DNA from: Oleispira sp051275515 | GTDB lineage: Bacteria; Pseudomonadota; Gammaproteobacteria; Pseudomonadales; Oceanobacteraceae | DNA length: 64,000 bases | Assembly: GCA_051275515.1 (NCBI GenBank) | Contig: JBNMOT010000004.1 | Span: 1 to 64,000, forward strand | Reading direction: 5' to 3' | In this document: positions 1 through 9,135 of the stretch, piece after piece | How positions within the stretch are numbered: the first letter of the stretch is position 1 | Layout of the letters: each line of letters starts with the position of its first letter | Position numbers and translations under genes: made by a program | Notes under the pieces: model-generated | Told to the model about the DNA's origin: nothing | Databases searched by the model: none | Seen by the model: the letters and a program-made list of their open reading frames with translations, nothing else

Positions 1-2
1 AT

Positions 3-89
3 TGGTGCGGATGGGGAGACTCGAACTCCCACGGGCGTGAGCCCACCACCCCCTCAAGGTGGCGTGTCTACCAATTTCACCACATCCGC
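3..89 (-). tRNA. tRNA-Leu (anticodon GAG)
   Basis: The minus strand folds as a class II (long variable arm) tRNA. The acceptor GCGGATG pairs with CATCCGC, the anticodon stem CCACC/GGTGG encloses TTGAGGG so the anticodon is GAG, the T-arm contains GTTCGAGTC, and a genomically encoded CCA sits at 3-5. It lies just downstream of secG on the same strand, the position of leuU after secG in many gammaproteobacteria, so co-transcription with secG is likely. Confidence 0.97.
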
Positions 90-107
90 GAAACTACTTT
101 TTGATGC

Positions 108-497
108 CTATTCTGCAGGTACTTCTAGTACCGGCACATCATCAATCGACACATCCACATCAGGAGCATCAGTCGCAGGTGCGTATTCTTCCACAATAGG
201 GGCGTCTTGCTCAAGAACTTCTCTCATTTCTTGCGTAGGAACGCCCACATCGTTAATGCCTTTTGCTTTATTGCTCGCAACAACTGCAAGAGCCATAGAG
301 GTAGCAAAGAAAACTGCAGCAAAGATTGCCGTCATACGGCTTAAGAAATTACCTGAGCCTTGGCCACCAAATACTGTTTGTGACGAACCACCACCAAACG
401 AAGCGCCTGCATCAGCACCCTTACCTTGCTGGATCATTACCAAACCAATAACACCAAAGGCTAATAAGATATGAACTACTAGGGTAATCTTTTCCAT
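108..497 (-). CDS. secG: Protein-export membrane protein SecG
   Basis: This is the small SecYEG translocon subunit that assists preprotein movement across the inner membrane. The 129-aa product starts MEKITLVVHILLAFGV, with a first membrane helix at about residues 4-22. The conserved glycine-rich cytoplasmic loop (GADAGASFGGGSSQTVFG) follows, then a second helix at about 52-74. The C-terminal tail is acidic, alanine/valine-rich and probably disordered. The gene follows tpiA and precedes tRNA-Leu(GAG) on the same strand, the usual order in Pseudomonas-type genomes. Assignment is secure. Confidence 0.96.
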   Translation of the reverse strand: MEKITLVVHILLAFGVIGLVMIQQGKGADAGASFGGGSSQTVFGGQGSGNFLSRMTAIFAAVFFATSMALAVVASNKAKGINDVGVPTQEMREVLEQDAPIVEEYAPATDAPDVDVSIDDVPVLEVPAE

Positions 498-525
498 TAT
501 ACTCTACCTATTACGCTTACCAACA

Positions 526-1269
526 TTAAGTTGGATTACAAATTCCTAAAAATTCTTCAGCTTTTAGTGAGGCACCGCCCACTAAGCCACCATCGATATC
601 TTGCTGCGCAAACAATTCTTTCGCATTGTCCGCTTTAACACTGCCACCATAAAGAATATGACTATTGAGTGCTAAATCTGCATCTTTCATCGCTAAAAGG
701 CCACGAATAAATGCATGTACTTGCTGCGCTTGCTCCGGAGAAGCTGTCTTCCCAGTACCAATTGCCCATACAGGCTCATAAGCAAATACACATTTTGCTA
801 ACTGCTGAATGCTTAAACCATTCAACACCGCATTAATTTGTTTTTCAATAACCGCTTCGGTTTGATTCGATTCACGCTCTGCGAGTGTTTCTCCAATACA
901 AACAAAAGGCACTAAACCTGCGGCCAACGCTGCTTCTGTTTTTACCAACACATCAGCGTCAGTTTCAGCATAAAGCGTACGACGCTCAGAATGCCCAACT
1001 AATACTGCCTCACAACCGCAATCAACCAACATATTAGCGGATACTTCACCCGTATAAGCACCACTATAAAATGGACTTACATTCTGACAACCCACCTTGA
1101 CTGAACTGCTCTGTAACTTATCAACGGCAGCTATCAAATACGGAGCCGGAGGAAATACCACGACGTCTGTTTGCTGCGGAGTATTTTGTGAAATACTGGC
1201 TAGCAATTCATTCAACATGGCCTTACTGGCATTCATTTTCCAGTTACCCGCCACCAATAGACGACGCAT
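526..1269 (-). CDS. tpiA: Triosephosphate isomerase
   Basis: Interconverts dihydroxyacetone phosphate and glyceraldehyde 3-phosphate in glycolysis and gluconeogenesis. The TIM-barrel signatures are visible: GNWKMN near the N-terminus (substrate-binding Asn/Lys), GHSERR (catalytic His), YEPVWAIGTGK (catalytic Glu and mobile loop 6) and YGGSV near the C-terminus. I chose the ATG at 1269 (MRRLLVAGNWKMN) over an in-frame GTG two codons upstream, because a GAGG ribosome-binding site is correctly spaced before the ATG. It lies between glmM and secG on the same strand, as usual for this cluster. Confidence 0.97.
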   Translation of the reverse strand: MRRLLVAGNWKMNASKAMLNELLASISQNTPQQTDVVVFPPAPYLIAAVDKLQSSSVKVGCQNVSPFYSGAYTGEVSANMLVDCGCEAVLVGHSERRTLYAETDADVLVKTEAALAAGLVPFVCIGETLAERESNQTEAVIEKQINAVLNGLSIQQLAKCVFAYEPVWAIGTGKTASPEQAQQVHAFIRGLLAMKDADLALNSHILYGGSVKADNAKELFAQQDIDGGLVGGASLKAEEFLGICNPT

Positions 1270-1350
1270 AATCACCTCAGGATATAAAACAGGGCGAGAT
1301 AGTAGCGAAGATAGCCATCTGACTCAAGCAGTAGATGGCTATAATCGAAA

Positions 1351-2697
1351 TTAAGATATGATATTTCTAACGATTTCAGCTAATTGCTGTGCTTTTTTAG
1401 CCACTAAAGCACCATCCTCACCCTCTACCATCACTCGAACAACCGGTTCTGTGCCTGATGGGCGAAGCAAAACTCGGCCTCTGCCTGCCAATTCAGCCTC
1501 AACCTCTGCCGCGGCATCTTGTATGGTTTTATTTTTCGCAACGTCAATATCTTTATTTCGACGAACATTAATCATTGTTTGCGGGCATTTAATCATACCC
1601 GACTTGAGCTGATGCAAACTTTTGCCTGAGTCCTGCACCGCCATCATAATTTGCAATGCTGAAACCACACCGTCTCCCGTAGAGGTTGAATCTAAACACA
1701 ACAGATGACCAGAAGACTCCCCTCCGAAACGCCAATTATGATCTTTCAACTGCTGCATTACGTAGCGATCACCCACATTGGCACGAACAAAGTCGATTTT
1801 TTCTCTTTTCAAAGCCAGCTCTAAACCAAGATTGCTCATCAAAGTACCGACAATGCCTCCCCCCAAGCGTTTACGACTGCGGGCATGCATGGCCATAATG
1901 TAAAGCAATTCGTCACCATCAACGATCTCACCTTTGTCATCAACCATAATTACGCGATCGCCATCACCATCAAAACCGATACCCAAGTCAGCTCGAGTTT
2001 CGATCACTTTTTGCTGCAGTTGTTTTGGTGAGGTTGAACCTACGTCTTTATTAATATTCAGACCATTAGGTGCCACACCAATCGCAATCACTTCAGCCCC
2101 CAACTCTTCGAATACAGCTGGCGCTATTTGATAGGTAGCACCATGAGCACAATCCAATACGATACGCTTTCCTTTGAGCTTTAAACGACGCACGGTACTT
2201 TTACAAAACTCAATATAACGCCCTGCAGCATCATTCACTCGAAATGCCTTACCCAACTGATCAGAAGAAACCGTCGTCATTGGCAAGTCTAAATACTTCT
2301 CAATTTCAAACTCAATCGCATCATCAAGCTTGGTACCGTCTGCGGAAAAAAACTTGATGCCGTTATCTTGAAAAGGATTGTGAGAGGCACTGATAACGAT
2401 GCCAGCCTCTGCATGAAAAGTTCGCGTCAAATAGGCAATACCCGGCGTAGACATTGGACCTAACATGACACTATCAACCCCCGCCGCCGCTAGACCAGCC
2501 TCCAAAGCTGATTCAAACATATAGCCAGAAATACGCGTATCTTTACCAATTATAATTTTACTTTTACCCTGACTGGCAAATACTTTACCGGCCGCCCAAC
2601 CCAGCTTCATAACAAATTCAGGAGTGATCGGATAAATACCTACTTCGCCGCGTATGCCATCGGTACCAAAATATTTTTTGCTAACATTAGTGTTCAT
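1351..2697 (-). CDS. glmM: Phosphoglucosamine mutase
   Basis: Converts glucosamine-6-phosphate to glucosamine-1-phosphate for UDP-GlcNAc, feeding peptidoglycan and LPS synthesis. The 448-aa length is typical. Visible motifs are KYFGTDGIRG at the N-terminus, the phosphoserine loop GIVISASHNPFQDNGIK, the metal-binding DGDGDR, the sugar-binding GGESSGH, and the phosphate-binding RPSGTEPVVRVM near the C-terminus. The start codon overlaps the folP stop (ATGA), so the two genes are translationally coupled. Confidence 0.97.
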   Translation of the reverse strand: MNTNVSKKYFGTDGIRGEVGIYPITPEFVMKLGWAAGKVFASQGKSKIIIGKDTRISGYMFESALEAGLAAAGVDSVMLGPMSTPGIAYLTRTFHAEAGIVISASHNPFQDNGIKFFSADGTKLDDAIEFEIEKYLDLPMTTVSSDQLGKAFRVNDAAGRYIEFCKSTVRRLKLKGKRIVLDCAHGATYQIAPAVFEELGAEVIAIGVAPNGLNINKDVGSTSPKQLQQKVIETRADLGIGFDGDGDRVIMVDDKGEIVDGDELLYIMAMHARSRKRLGGGIVGTLMSNLGLELALKREKIDFVRANVGDRYVMQQLKDHNWRFGGESSGHLLCLDSTSTGDGVVSALQIMMAVQDSGKSLHQLKSGMIKCPQTMINVRRNKDIDVAKNKTIQDAAAEVEAELAGRGRVLLRPSGTEPVVRVMVEGEDGALVAKKAQQLAEIVRNIIS

Positions 2698-3599
2698 GCT
2701 TTTGTTATATCCTTGCTAAATTCTTTTGTCGCTGCGACGACCTGAAGTGCATCGAAGGTGGCTGCTACATCATGTACACGAATAATTGCACTGCCTTTCA
2801 TTGCCGCAATAACGGCCGCGGCCAAACTGCCATAAAGCCGCTGATCAGCGGGTCTATCCTGAAAAGCTTTATCTTGTAAAACTTTGCCTATCATAGTCTT
2901 TCTAGAAATTCCGACCAAGAGCGGCAAGTCAAATTGATGGAAACTTTCTAACTCATTCAGGAGCCGATAGTTATGCTCCAGTGTTTTACCAAAACCGAAG
3001 CCGGGGTCTAATAATAGACGTGACTTTTCAATACCCGCGTCAGCACAAGCATGAATTCGCTCAGCCAAAAAAGCATGAATATCCCTAACGATATCCTCAT
3101 AGCAGGGCGCCTGCTGCATACTATCAGGCTGACCTTGCATATGCATTAGACAAACTGGCAATCCTGTCGCAGCAGCAGCACTCAAGGCGCCTTCACGCTG
3201 CAAAGCGCGTACGTCATTAATGAGTCCTGCGCCGACCGCTGCAGACTGCAAAATTACTTCAGAGGTACTGGTATCAATCGAAATAATGGCATCTAAATTT
3301 TTATGAATTGCCTCAACAACAGGCACGACCCGATCTAACTCTTCCTGCAGTGAAACAGAAACAGCACCGGGACGAGTAGACTCACCCCCCACATCAATTA
3401 AAACAGCCCCTTGCTTAATCATCTCCTCAGCATGGAACAACGCTTTATCAAGTTTATTGTAAGAGCCTCCATCAGAAAAGGAGTCAGGGGTAACATTCAA
3501 GATCCCCATAATATTACAACGGTTTAAATCCAATCGCTGTATTTTGCCGTTACGAGATCCGCAGGCTAATAATTTTTTTTTCATACTGAATACATTCAT
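2694..3599 (-). CDS. folP: Dihydropteroate synthase
   Basis: Condenses p-aminobenzoate with the dihydropterin pyrophosphate in folate synthesis. The TIM-barrel motifs GILNVTPDSFSDGG, DVGGESTRPGA, DPGFGFGKT and VGISRK are all present, and the last two surround the pterin and phosphate sites. The 301-aa product has about 25 extra N-terminal residues. A second ATG at 3584 (MKKKLLACG) is an equally plausible start because neither has a clear ribosome-binding site. It overlaps glmM by 4 bp and lies downstream of ftsH, from which it is separated by a terminator. Confidence 0.95.
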   Translation of the reverse strand: MNVFSMKKKLLACGSRNGKIQRLDLNRCNIMGILNVTPDSFSDGGSYNKLDKALFHAEEMIKQGAVLIDVGGESTRPGAVSVSLQEELDRVVPVVEAIHKNLDAIISIDTSTSEVILQSAAVGAGLINDVRALQREGALSAAAATGLPVCLMHMQGQPDSMQQAPCYEDIVRDIHAFLAERIHACADAGIEKSRLLLDPGFGFGKTLEHNYRLLNELESFHQFDLPLLVGISRKTMIGKVLQDKAFQDRPADQRLYGSLAAAVIAAMKGSAIIRVHDVAATFDALQVVAATKEFSKDITKA

Positions 3600-3669
3600 T
3601 GCTAAGCATTTAAAAGAACACTTTAAAAGTGCGATATTAATTTAAAGCAGCGGCATAAAAGAGTCCCAT

Positions 3670-3692
3670 AAAAAAACGGGCCGTAGCCCGTT
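3670..3692 (-). terminator. Rho-independent terminator after ftsH
   Basis: On the minus strand the stem AACGGGC/GCCCGTT is followed by a run of seven T. It lies 25 bp downstream of the ftsH stop and upstream of folP, so folP-glmM-tpiA-secG probably need their own promoter or read-through. Confidence 0.85.
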
Positions 3693-3716
3693 ATTTTAAT
3701 CGATTAATCACTGATA

Positions 3717-5618
3717 TTACACATCGACTTGATCGCCTGGCGCATCATCACTATCGCCTTGCTCGCCGAGATCAGTCTCTTCAACAGAAGGTGCCGATGA
3801 GCCCCCGTTTTTATCATCCCAAGAAGCCGGCGCACGCACTTTTTGGCGACTCATTAAGTCTGCAACCTGATTAGAATCAATCGTTTCATACTCCATCAAT
3901 GCTTCTTTCATTGATTCTAATATGTCGCGATTATCGTCTAATATCTTTTCAGCTCGAGCATAACACTCTGATGTAATACTCTTTATTTCCTGATCGATTA
4001 AACGCGAGGTCTCGTTTGATACATGGCGAGAGCCAATACCGTCGGAATCACGAGAATCATAATCTAATGGCCCCAACGTATCTGATAAACCATAATTAAC
4101 AACCATTGCACGAGCAAAGTGTGTTGCCATTTTGATGTCTTGAGAAGCCCCAGTACTTACGCCTTCTTTGCCATAAAGCATTTCTTCGGCAATTCGACCA
4201 CCGTAAGCCGTCGCAATATCACCCATGATTTTTCTACGGCTTTCGCTAATTCGATCCGCTTCAGGCAAGAAGAAAGTAACACCGAGTGCTCTACCACGAG
4301 GAATGATCGTTACCTTGTGAACAGGATCATGCTCTTCCGACAAACAACCCACTATCGCGTGGCCCGCTTCATGGTAAGCCGTACTCTCTTTTTCTTTCTC
4401 AGACATAACCATGGTCTTACGCTCTGCGCCCATCATGATTTTGTCTTTAGCTTTTTCAAACTCTTCCATTGTCACAAGGCTTTTCGCAGCACGTGCAGAG
4501 AAAAGTGCAGACTCGTTGACCAAGTTCGCTAAATCAGCACCCGAGAAACCCGGCGTACCCCGTGCAATAACAGACGCCTTAACATCATCTGCGATTGGCA
4601 CTTTACGCATATGTACTTTTAGAATTTGCTCACGACCACGAACATCGGGCAAACCAACAACTACTTGGCGATCAAAACGACCTGGACGCAATAGCGCTTT
4701 ATCCAATACGTCTGCACGGTTTGTCGCAGCAATAACTATAACGCCGTCATTTGCTTCAAAACCATCCATCTCAACCAACAACTGGTTAAGTGTTTGCTCG
4801 CGTTCATCGTTACCACCGCCATGGCCGCCCCCACGACTACGACCAACCGCATCGATTTCATCAATAAAGATAATACAAGGGGCTTGTTTCTTAGCTTGCT
4901 CAAACATGTCGCGCACACGAGATGCACCCACACCGACAAACATTTCAACGAAATCAGAACCTGAAATAGAGAAGAAAGGTACTTTCGCTTCACCCGCAAT
5001 GGCTTTCGCTAGCAATGTTTTACCTGTCCCAGGAGGACCTTCTAATAAAACACCACGTGGAATTCGACCACCAAGGCGCTGGTACTTACCTGGGTCGACT
5101 AAAAAATCAACGAGTTCTTTAACATCTTCTTTCGCTTCGTCACAACCGGCAACATCTTCAAATGTTGTCTTAATTTGATCATCACTTAATAACTTTGCCT
5201 TGCTCTTGCCGAACGACATAGGGCCGCCTTTACCACCAGCACCACCGCCTTGCATTTGGCGCATAAAGAACATGAAGACCGCAATAATTACCAAAATAGG
5301 GAAAGATGCGACCAACAGTTGCGTCCAAATGCTCTGCTGCTCAGGCTTTTTACCTTCAACTTGAACGTTGTTATTCAATAAGTCGTCAATCAACTTATCG
5401 TCGTAAGCAGGCAATATAGAAGAGAAACTCTCACCATTACTCAACACGCCTTCAATATTCTGACCGGCAATGCTGACACGCTCTACTTGGCCTGTACGTA
5501 CACTACTAATGAATTCAGAATACTTGAGTTCTTTGGCTTGGCTGACATTTTGTAAATTATTAAAAACCGTCATCAATACCGCAGCGATGATGGCCCAAAG
5601 TACTAAATTCTTTGCCAT
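3717..5618 (-). CDS. ftsH: ATP-dependent zinc metalloprotease FtsH
   Basis: Inner-membrane AAA+ protease that degrades short-lived regulators and misassembled membrane proteins. Two membrane helices are visible, at about residues 5-20 and 105-125, with a periplasmic loop between. The AAA domain has Walker A GPPGTGKT, Walker B IIFIDEIDAVG and the second region of homology (NRADVLDKALLRPGRFDR). The zinc site HEAGH lies near residue 418, with the third ligand region STGASQDI downstream. I prefer the ATG at 5618 (MAKNLVLW), matching the usual N-terminus; an ATG at 5627 sits too close to the GAGG. It is downstream of rlmE, as in related genomes. Confidence 0.97.
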   Translation of the reverse strand: MAKNLVLWAIIAAVLMTVFNNLQNVSQAKELKYSEFISSVRTGQVERVSIAGQNIEGVLSNGESFSSILPAYDDKLIDDLLNNNVQVEGKKPEQQSIWTQLLVASFPILVIIAVFMFFMRQMQGGGAGGKGGPMSFGKSKAKLLSDDQIKTTFEDVAGCDEAKEDVKELVDFLVDPGKYQRLGGRIPRGVLLEGPPGTGKTLLAKAIAGEAKVPFFSISGSDFVEMFVGVGASRVRDMFEQAKKQAPCIIFIDEIDAVGRSRGGGHGGGNDEREQTLNQLLVEMDGFEANDGVIVIAATNRADVLDKALLRPGRFDRQVVVGLPDVRGREQILKVHMRKVPIADDVKASVIARGTPGFSGADLANLVNESALFSARAAKSLVTMEEFEKAKDKIMMGAERKTMVMSEKEKESTAYHEAGHAIVGCLSEEHDPVHKVTIIPRGRALGVTFFLPEADRISESRRKIMGDIATAYGGRIAEEMLYGKEGVSTGASQDIKMATHFARAMVVNYGLSDTLGPLDYDSRDSDGIGSRHVSNETSRLIDQEIKSITSECYARAEKILDDNRDILESMKEALMEYETIDSNQVADLMSRQKVRAPASWDDKNGGSSAPSVEETDLGEQGDSDDAPGDQVDV

Positions 5619-5646
5619 GACAGGCATACCTCTAATTTTATATGTA

Positions 5647-5668
5647 GCGTAAGTATTATAGCTTACGC
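5647..5668 (-). promoter_or_regulatory. Dyad with embedded -10-like box upstream of ftsH
   Basis: An inverted repeat, GCGTAAG/CTTACGC with an 8-nt spacer, lies about 30 bp upstream of the ftsH start. On the minus strand it contains TATAAT (5655-5660), a perfect -10 sequence. A -35 box at the right spacing is not convincing. It could be an operator over an ftsH promoter or only a small hairpin. Confidence 0.3.
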
Positions 5669-5768
5669 AGCTTTTAACCTGATCTCTACTATCTATACGG
5701 CGTTAATAGAGAATCAGAGGTCATTTATACCTTTCTTTACTCTACTCACTACCTTAACAAAAGATTGA

Positions 5769-6389
5769 CTAACCCTTATAACCCTTTGCCACTAAGTACA
5801 CCTCACGAGAACGTGCTCGAGAAGATTCTGGCTTACGGGTAACAACTTTTAGAAACGATGAACGCATATCTTTAAGATACTCATCAAAGCCCTCTCCATG
5901 AAAAACCTTAGCCACATAGCTTCCGCCGGGTTTTAAAACCTGACGAGCCATATCCAAGGCCAGTTCAACCAAATACATTGCACTCGGCTGATCCACTGCA
6001 CTCATCCCACTCATATTGGGGGCCATATCGGAAATTACAAGGTCAACCTGCCTATTACCAATAATAGTCATTAATTCATCAAATACCGTTTCTTCGGTAA
6101 AATCACCCTGCAAGAAAGTAACACCAGCGATGCCATCCATCGGCAAAATATCAGAGGCGACGACTAGACCATGATCCCCTGCTCGCTTGACTGCAACTTG
6201 CGACCAACTACCCGGAGCCGAACCCAAATCAACAATAGTCATTCCTGGCTTAATCAACCTATCTTTATCATCGATTTCCATCAGCTTATAACACGCGCGA
6301 GAACGATAGCCCTCCTCTTTGGCCTTCATCACGTAATGATCATTAAAATGCTCATCCATCCAATCATTACTCGATTTTGAACGCGCCAT
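5769..6389 (-). CDS. rlmE: 23S rRNA 2'-O-methyltransferase RlmE (FtsJ/RrmJ)
   Basis: SAM-dependent heat-shock methyltransferase that modifies U2552 in the A-loop of 23S rRNA. The 206-aa product has the SAM-binding motif VDLGSAPGSWSQVA and the K-D-K-E type catalytic residues, including the lysine in SRACYKL, the aspartate in ISDMAPNMSG, the lysine in GSYVAKVFHG and the glutamate near EVYLV. It lies directly upstream of ftsH on the same strand and is divergent from yhbY, as in E. coli and Pseudomonas. Confidence 0.96.
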   Translation of the reverse strand: MARSKSSNDWMDEHFNDHYVMKAKEEGYRSRACYKLMEIDDKDRLIKPGMTIVDLGSAPGSWSQVAVKRAGDHGLVVASDILPMDGIAGVTFLQGDFTEETVFDELMTIIGNRQVDLVISDMAPNMSGMSAVDQPSAMYLVELALDMARQVLKPGGSYVAKVFHGEGFDEYLKDMRSSFLKVVTRKPESSRARSREVYLVAKGYKG

Positions 6390-6500
6390 ATCTTATTTTC
6401 TCAATTGGTTTTCTACAGATTACCGCTTTAAGCGGCAAATTCGAATTTATTGCTATATAATCACAGCTTACCACTTAATTAAGTTAGGCAACCAAATCTG

Positions 6501-6800
6501 ATGGCAATTTCTGCTGAACAAAAGAAAGCAATGCGCTCTATTGGCCATAATCTAAACCCAGTTGTAACCATAGCCGGTAACGGTTTATCGGAAGCGGTAC
6601 TGGAAGAATTAAACCGTGCTCTTGATGACCACGAGTTAATTAAGGTAAAAGTTTCAATTGGCGAACGCGACATGCGCGCTCAAGCAATTAAAGACATAGT
6701 GAAAGAAACCGGTTCTGAATTGATTCAAAAAATAGGCAAGGTTGCCTTAATCGTGCGTCGTAATCCGAAAGCTCACCCTAAGCTTTCTAATTTATCTTAG
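6501..6800 (+). CDS. yhbY: CRM-domain RNA-binding protein YhbY
   Basis: Small ribosome-associated RNA-binding protein of the CRM family, linked to 50S assembly. The 99-aa product is almost entirely CRM domain: the GxxG-like loop region VVTIAGNGLSEAVLEEL, then DDHELIKVKV, and a C-terminal strand with GKVALIVRRNP. It is divergent from rlmE with about 110 bp between. The pairing with rlmE-ftsH is the usual context. Confidence 0.95.
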   Translation: MAISAEQKKAMRSIGHNLNPVVTIAGNGLSEAVLEELNRALDDHELIKVKVSIGERDMRAQAIKDIVKETGSELIQKIGKVALIVRRNPKAHPKLSNLS

Positions 6801-6858
6801 TTTTTTAGTGACCAATAAGCGCCAGGTACTCAAACTGGCGCTACTCTTTGACGGAGTA

Positions 6859-6929
6859 ATGAGCATTATTTAAAAATATTGCCTCTTTGGAAAAACAATA
6901 TTCTTGTAAAGATGAATATTAGTGCTCAT
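6859..6929. other. Imperfect two-part dyad upstream of the KAS III gene
   Basis: An outer pair ATGAGCA/TGCTCAT (6859-6865, 6923-6929) encloses an inner pair AATATTG/CAATATT (6875-6881, 6896-6902). A separate stem with only a weak T-run (AGCGCCAG/CTGGCGCT, 6818-6842) lies just before it and may end yhbY transcription. The dyad sits 87 bp before the KAS III start and could be a structured leader or an operator. The function is not evident. Confidence 0.3.
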
Positions 6930-7015
6930 ATCACGCCAGAGGCACAAGACCCATCTAAATAGTTTTGATAGCATAGAGGTCATATTTACTGATCCAACTA
7001 TCTAGGTTACAGCAC

Positions 7016-8134
7016 ATGTCTCAGTTCGTTATTTCCGGTACAGGCTTATTTATTCCTCCTTATGCAATTAGTAACGAAGAGCTAGTCAATGCCTTTAATC
7101 AATATGTAGAAAAATTCAACGAGCAGCATGCTGTTGAAATCGAAGCAGGCAATGTCGAAGCTATGACGGGGTCAACACCTGAATTTATTGAAAAAGCCTC
7201 AGGCATTAAATCTCGCTATGCTATGTATAAAGACGGCATTATCGATCCTAATATTATGCATCCCGTCTTTCCAATGACAGAGGGAGGCAAGACACCTGAA
7301 ATGGTAACAATGGGCATTGCTGCCGCTAAACAGGCAATGGCAGAAGCAGGTAAAACGGCAGATGACATCGACCTCGTCGTGGTATCAAGTACGTTCCGTC
7401 AGCGTGACTACCCCGGTATTTCAGTAGAAATTCAACGTGACTTAGGGATTAAAGGCAGCGCATATGATATGGGCATTGCTTGCTCATCCGCTACCTTCGG
7501 TATGATTAACGCGTATGCCGCATTAGCGGCCGGTATTGCTAAATGCGTTTTATTCGTCAATCCAGAATTCACCACTCCTGGCTTAAACTTCAAAAGTCGG
7601 GACAGTCACTTTATCTTTGGCGATGTTGCAACGGCCGCGATTATTGAGCCCGAGGCCACCTGTACTAACAATAACGCCTTTCGCATCATCGGTACTAAGC
7701 AGATGACTCAGTACTCTGACAACATACGCAGTGACGCGTCTTATGCAGATTATTGTTTTGATGACTTACCAGAGAGTCGCCCCTTCTTTCAGCAACAGGG
7801 ACGTAAAGTCTTTAAAGAGCTACTGCCATTAATCGTTACCTTTATCTCTGAGCAATTAAAAGAGAACAATATGAAGGCGGAAGATCTAAAACGCATGTGG
7901 CTGCATCAAGCCAATATCAACATGAATAATTTTGCCGCAAAGAAACTTTTAGGACGCCTACCTACATTAGAAGAGGCGCCCGTTGTATTGGATGAATTCG
8001 CCAATACAGCCTCTTCCGGTTCTGTTATTGCTTTCCATAAATACAAAGATGACTTCAAGTCTGGGGAAAAAGGCCTAATTTGTTCATTTGGCGCGGGCTA
8101 TTCTATTGGTAGCTTAATGGTTGAAAGAGTATAA
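7016..8134 (+). CDS. Beta-ketoacyl-ACP synthase III family protein
   Basis: Thiolase-fold condensing enzyme of the FabH type, 372 aa. The Cys-His-Asn catalytic set is visible: the cysteine in MGIACSSATFG, the histidine in WLHQANINM and the asparagine in EFANTASSGSV. The N-terminal part (ISGTGLFIPPYAISNEELV) and the insert around MHPVFPMTEGG are longer than in canonical FabH. This resembles the longer KAS III paralogues of Pseudomonas that use medium-chain acyl-CoA (established for that subgroup, inferred here). No fatty-acid genes adjoin it, so it is a stand-alone unit rather than the main fab-cluster FabH. The substrate is uncertain. Confidence 0.85.
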   Translation: MSQFVISGTGLFIPPYAISNEELVNAFNQYVEKFNEQHAVEIEAGNVEAMTGSTPEFIEKASGIKSRYAMYKDGIIDPNIMHPVFPMTEGGKTPEMVTMGIAAAKQAMAEAGKTADDIDLVVVSSTFRQRDYPGISVEIQRDLGIKGSAYDMGIACSSATFGMINAYAALAAGIAKCVLFVNPEFTTPGLNFKSRDSHFIFGDVATAAIIEPEATCTNNNAFRIIGTKQMTQYSDNIRSDASYADYCFDDLPESRPFFQQQGRKVFKELLPLIVTFISEQLKENNMKAEDLKRMWLHQANINMNNFAAKKLLGRLPTLEEAPVVLDEFANTASSGSVIAFHKYKDDFKSGEKGLICSFGAGYSIGSLMVERV

Positions 8135-8220
8135 TAAACCGCCAAACGCTTGCTTTTTAAGGTTTAGGCCTTATAAAGTAAACAATGAATCATTGTAATT
8201 TGAGAGATCAATAACACTCC

Positions 8221-9060
8221 ATGAGCGAAGAGCGACTGAGTAGCCAATCTAAAACGTGGCTAGACAAGCTATCCACCTTGTTTTCCGACGATCCGAATGA
8301 CCGTCAAGATCTAAAAGATATATTACGAGAAGCCGCTGAGCGAAACGTAGTAGATACTGAAACGCTTTCTATTTTAGAAGGTGCATTGCAAGTTTCCGAC
8401 ATGCAAGTACGTGACATCATGGTGCCACGCTCGCAAATGGTCTGTATCAAGGCCGAAGAATCTCTCAAAGAATTTCTTCCTTCTATTATCAAATCAGCTC
8501 ACTCTCGCTTCCCTGTTTTAGGTGAAGATCAAGACGAAGTGCTCGGTGTATTATTGGCCAAAGATCTATTGCCTCTTATTCTGAATGAAAGCCTTGAAGA
8601 TTTTAATGTTAAAGATCTTTTACGAGCAGCGGCATTTGTCCCTGAAAGCAAGCGTCTTAACATTCTATTGAAAGAGTTTCGCGCAACCCGTAACCATATG
8701 GCCATTGTCGCGGATGAATTTGGTGGCATTGCCGGCATAGTCACCATTGAAGATGTACTAGAGCAAATCGTTGGTGAAATCGAAGATGAGCATGATCAGG
8801 ATGATCATGATAGCTTCATCACTCAGCTTGACAACAATGTTCGCATGGTTAAAGCACTCACGACTATTGAGGATTTTAATCAGCATTTTGAGACTAAGTT
8901 TGACGAGAAAGAGTTTGATACCATCGGTGGTATTATTATTCAACACTTTGGCCGCGTTCCTGAATGCGATGAGGCCATTACGATCAATAACTGGCGTTTT
9001 AAAGTAGTTAATGGCACGGGACGACGAATTAATTTAATGGAAGTTACTCCCGTCGATTAA
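8221..9060 (+). CDS. corC: CBS-domain protein CorC/YbeX
   Basis: HlyC/CorC family protein linked to magnesium/cobalt efflux and ribosome/RNA metabolism. The 279-aa cytosolic form has an N-terminal helical region, then a tandem CBS pair (VRDIMVPRSQMVCI at about residue 60 and the second ending GGIAGIVTIEDVLEQIVGEI). A C-terminal CorC_HlyC domain follows (DTIGGIIIQHFGRVPE). It lacks the membrane DUF21 domain. It precedes lnt, as ybeX does in E. coli, although a strong hairpin separates the genes. Confidence 0.93.
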   Translation: MSEERLSSQSKTWLDKLSTLFSDDPNDRQDLKDILREAAERNVVDTETLSILEGALQVSDMQVRDIMVPRSQMVCIKAEESLKEFLPSIIKSAHSRFPVLGEDQDEVLGVLLAKDLLPLILNESLEDFNVKDLLRAAAFVPESKRLNILLKEFRATRNHMAIVADEFGGIAGIVTIEDVLEQIVGEIEDEHDQDDHDSFITQLDNNVRMVKALTTIEDFNQHFETKFDEKEFDTIGGIIIQHFGRVPECDEAITINNWRFKVVNGTGRRINLMEVTPVD

Positions 9061-9085
9061 TTTTTTGGTAAAAGCTGAATAATTT

Positions 9086-9114
9086 AAAAAGAAAGCCTAG
9101 TGCTTTCTTTTTTG
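9086..9114 (+). terminator. Rho-independent terminator after corC
   Basis: An 11-bp stem AAAAAGAAAGC/GCTTTCTTTTT with a 5-nt loop runs straight into a T tract. It ends 22 bp before the chosen lnt start, so lnt is probably expressed by read-through or from an internal promoter. Confidence 0.85.
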
Positions 9115-9135
9115 TTTTCTATATCAAGGGTTTAT

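Noticed and set aside
4411..5178. 255-aa plus-strand reading frame
   Set aside because: Lies antisense inside ftsH, with Ser/Pro/Arg-rich composition typical of a shadow frame.
6818..6842. Strong terminator after yhbY
   Set aside because: An 8-bp stem exists but the following bases ACTCTTTGA are not a convincing T run, so it was mentioned only as possible.
9100..9135. GTG start for lnt
   Set aside because: It lies inside the corC terminator hairpin and lacks a ribosome-binding site. The ATG at 9136 has AAGGG.
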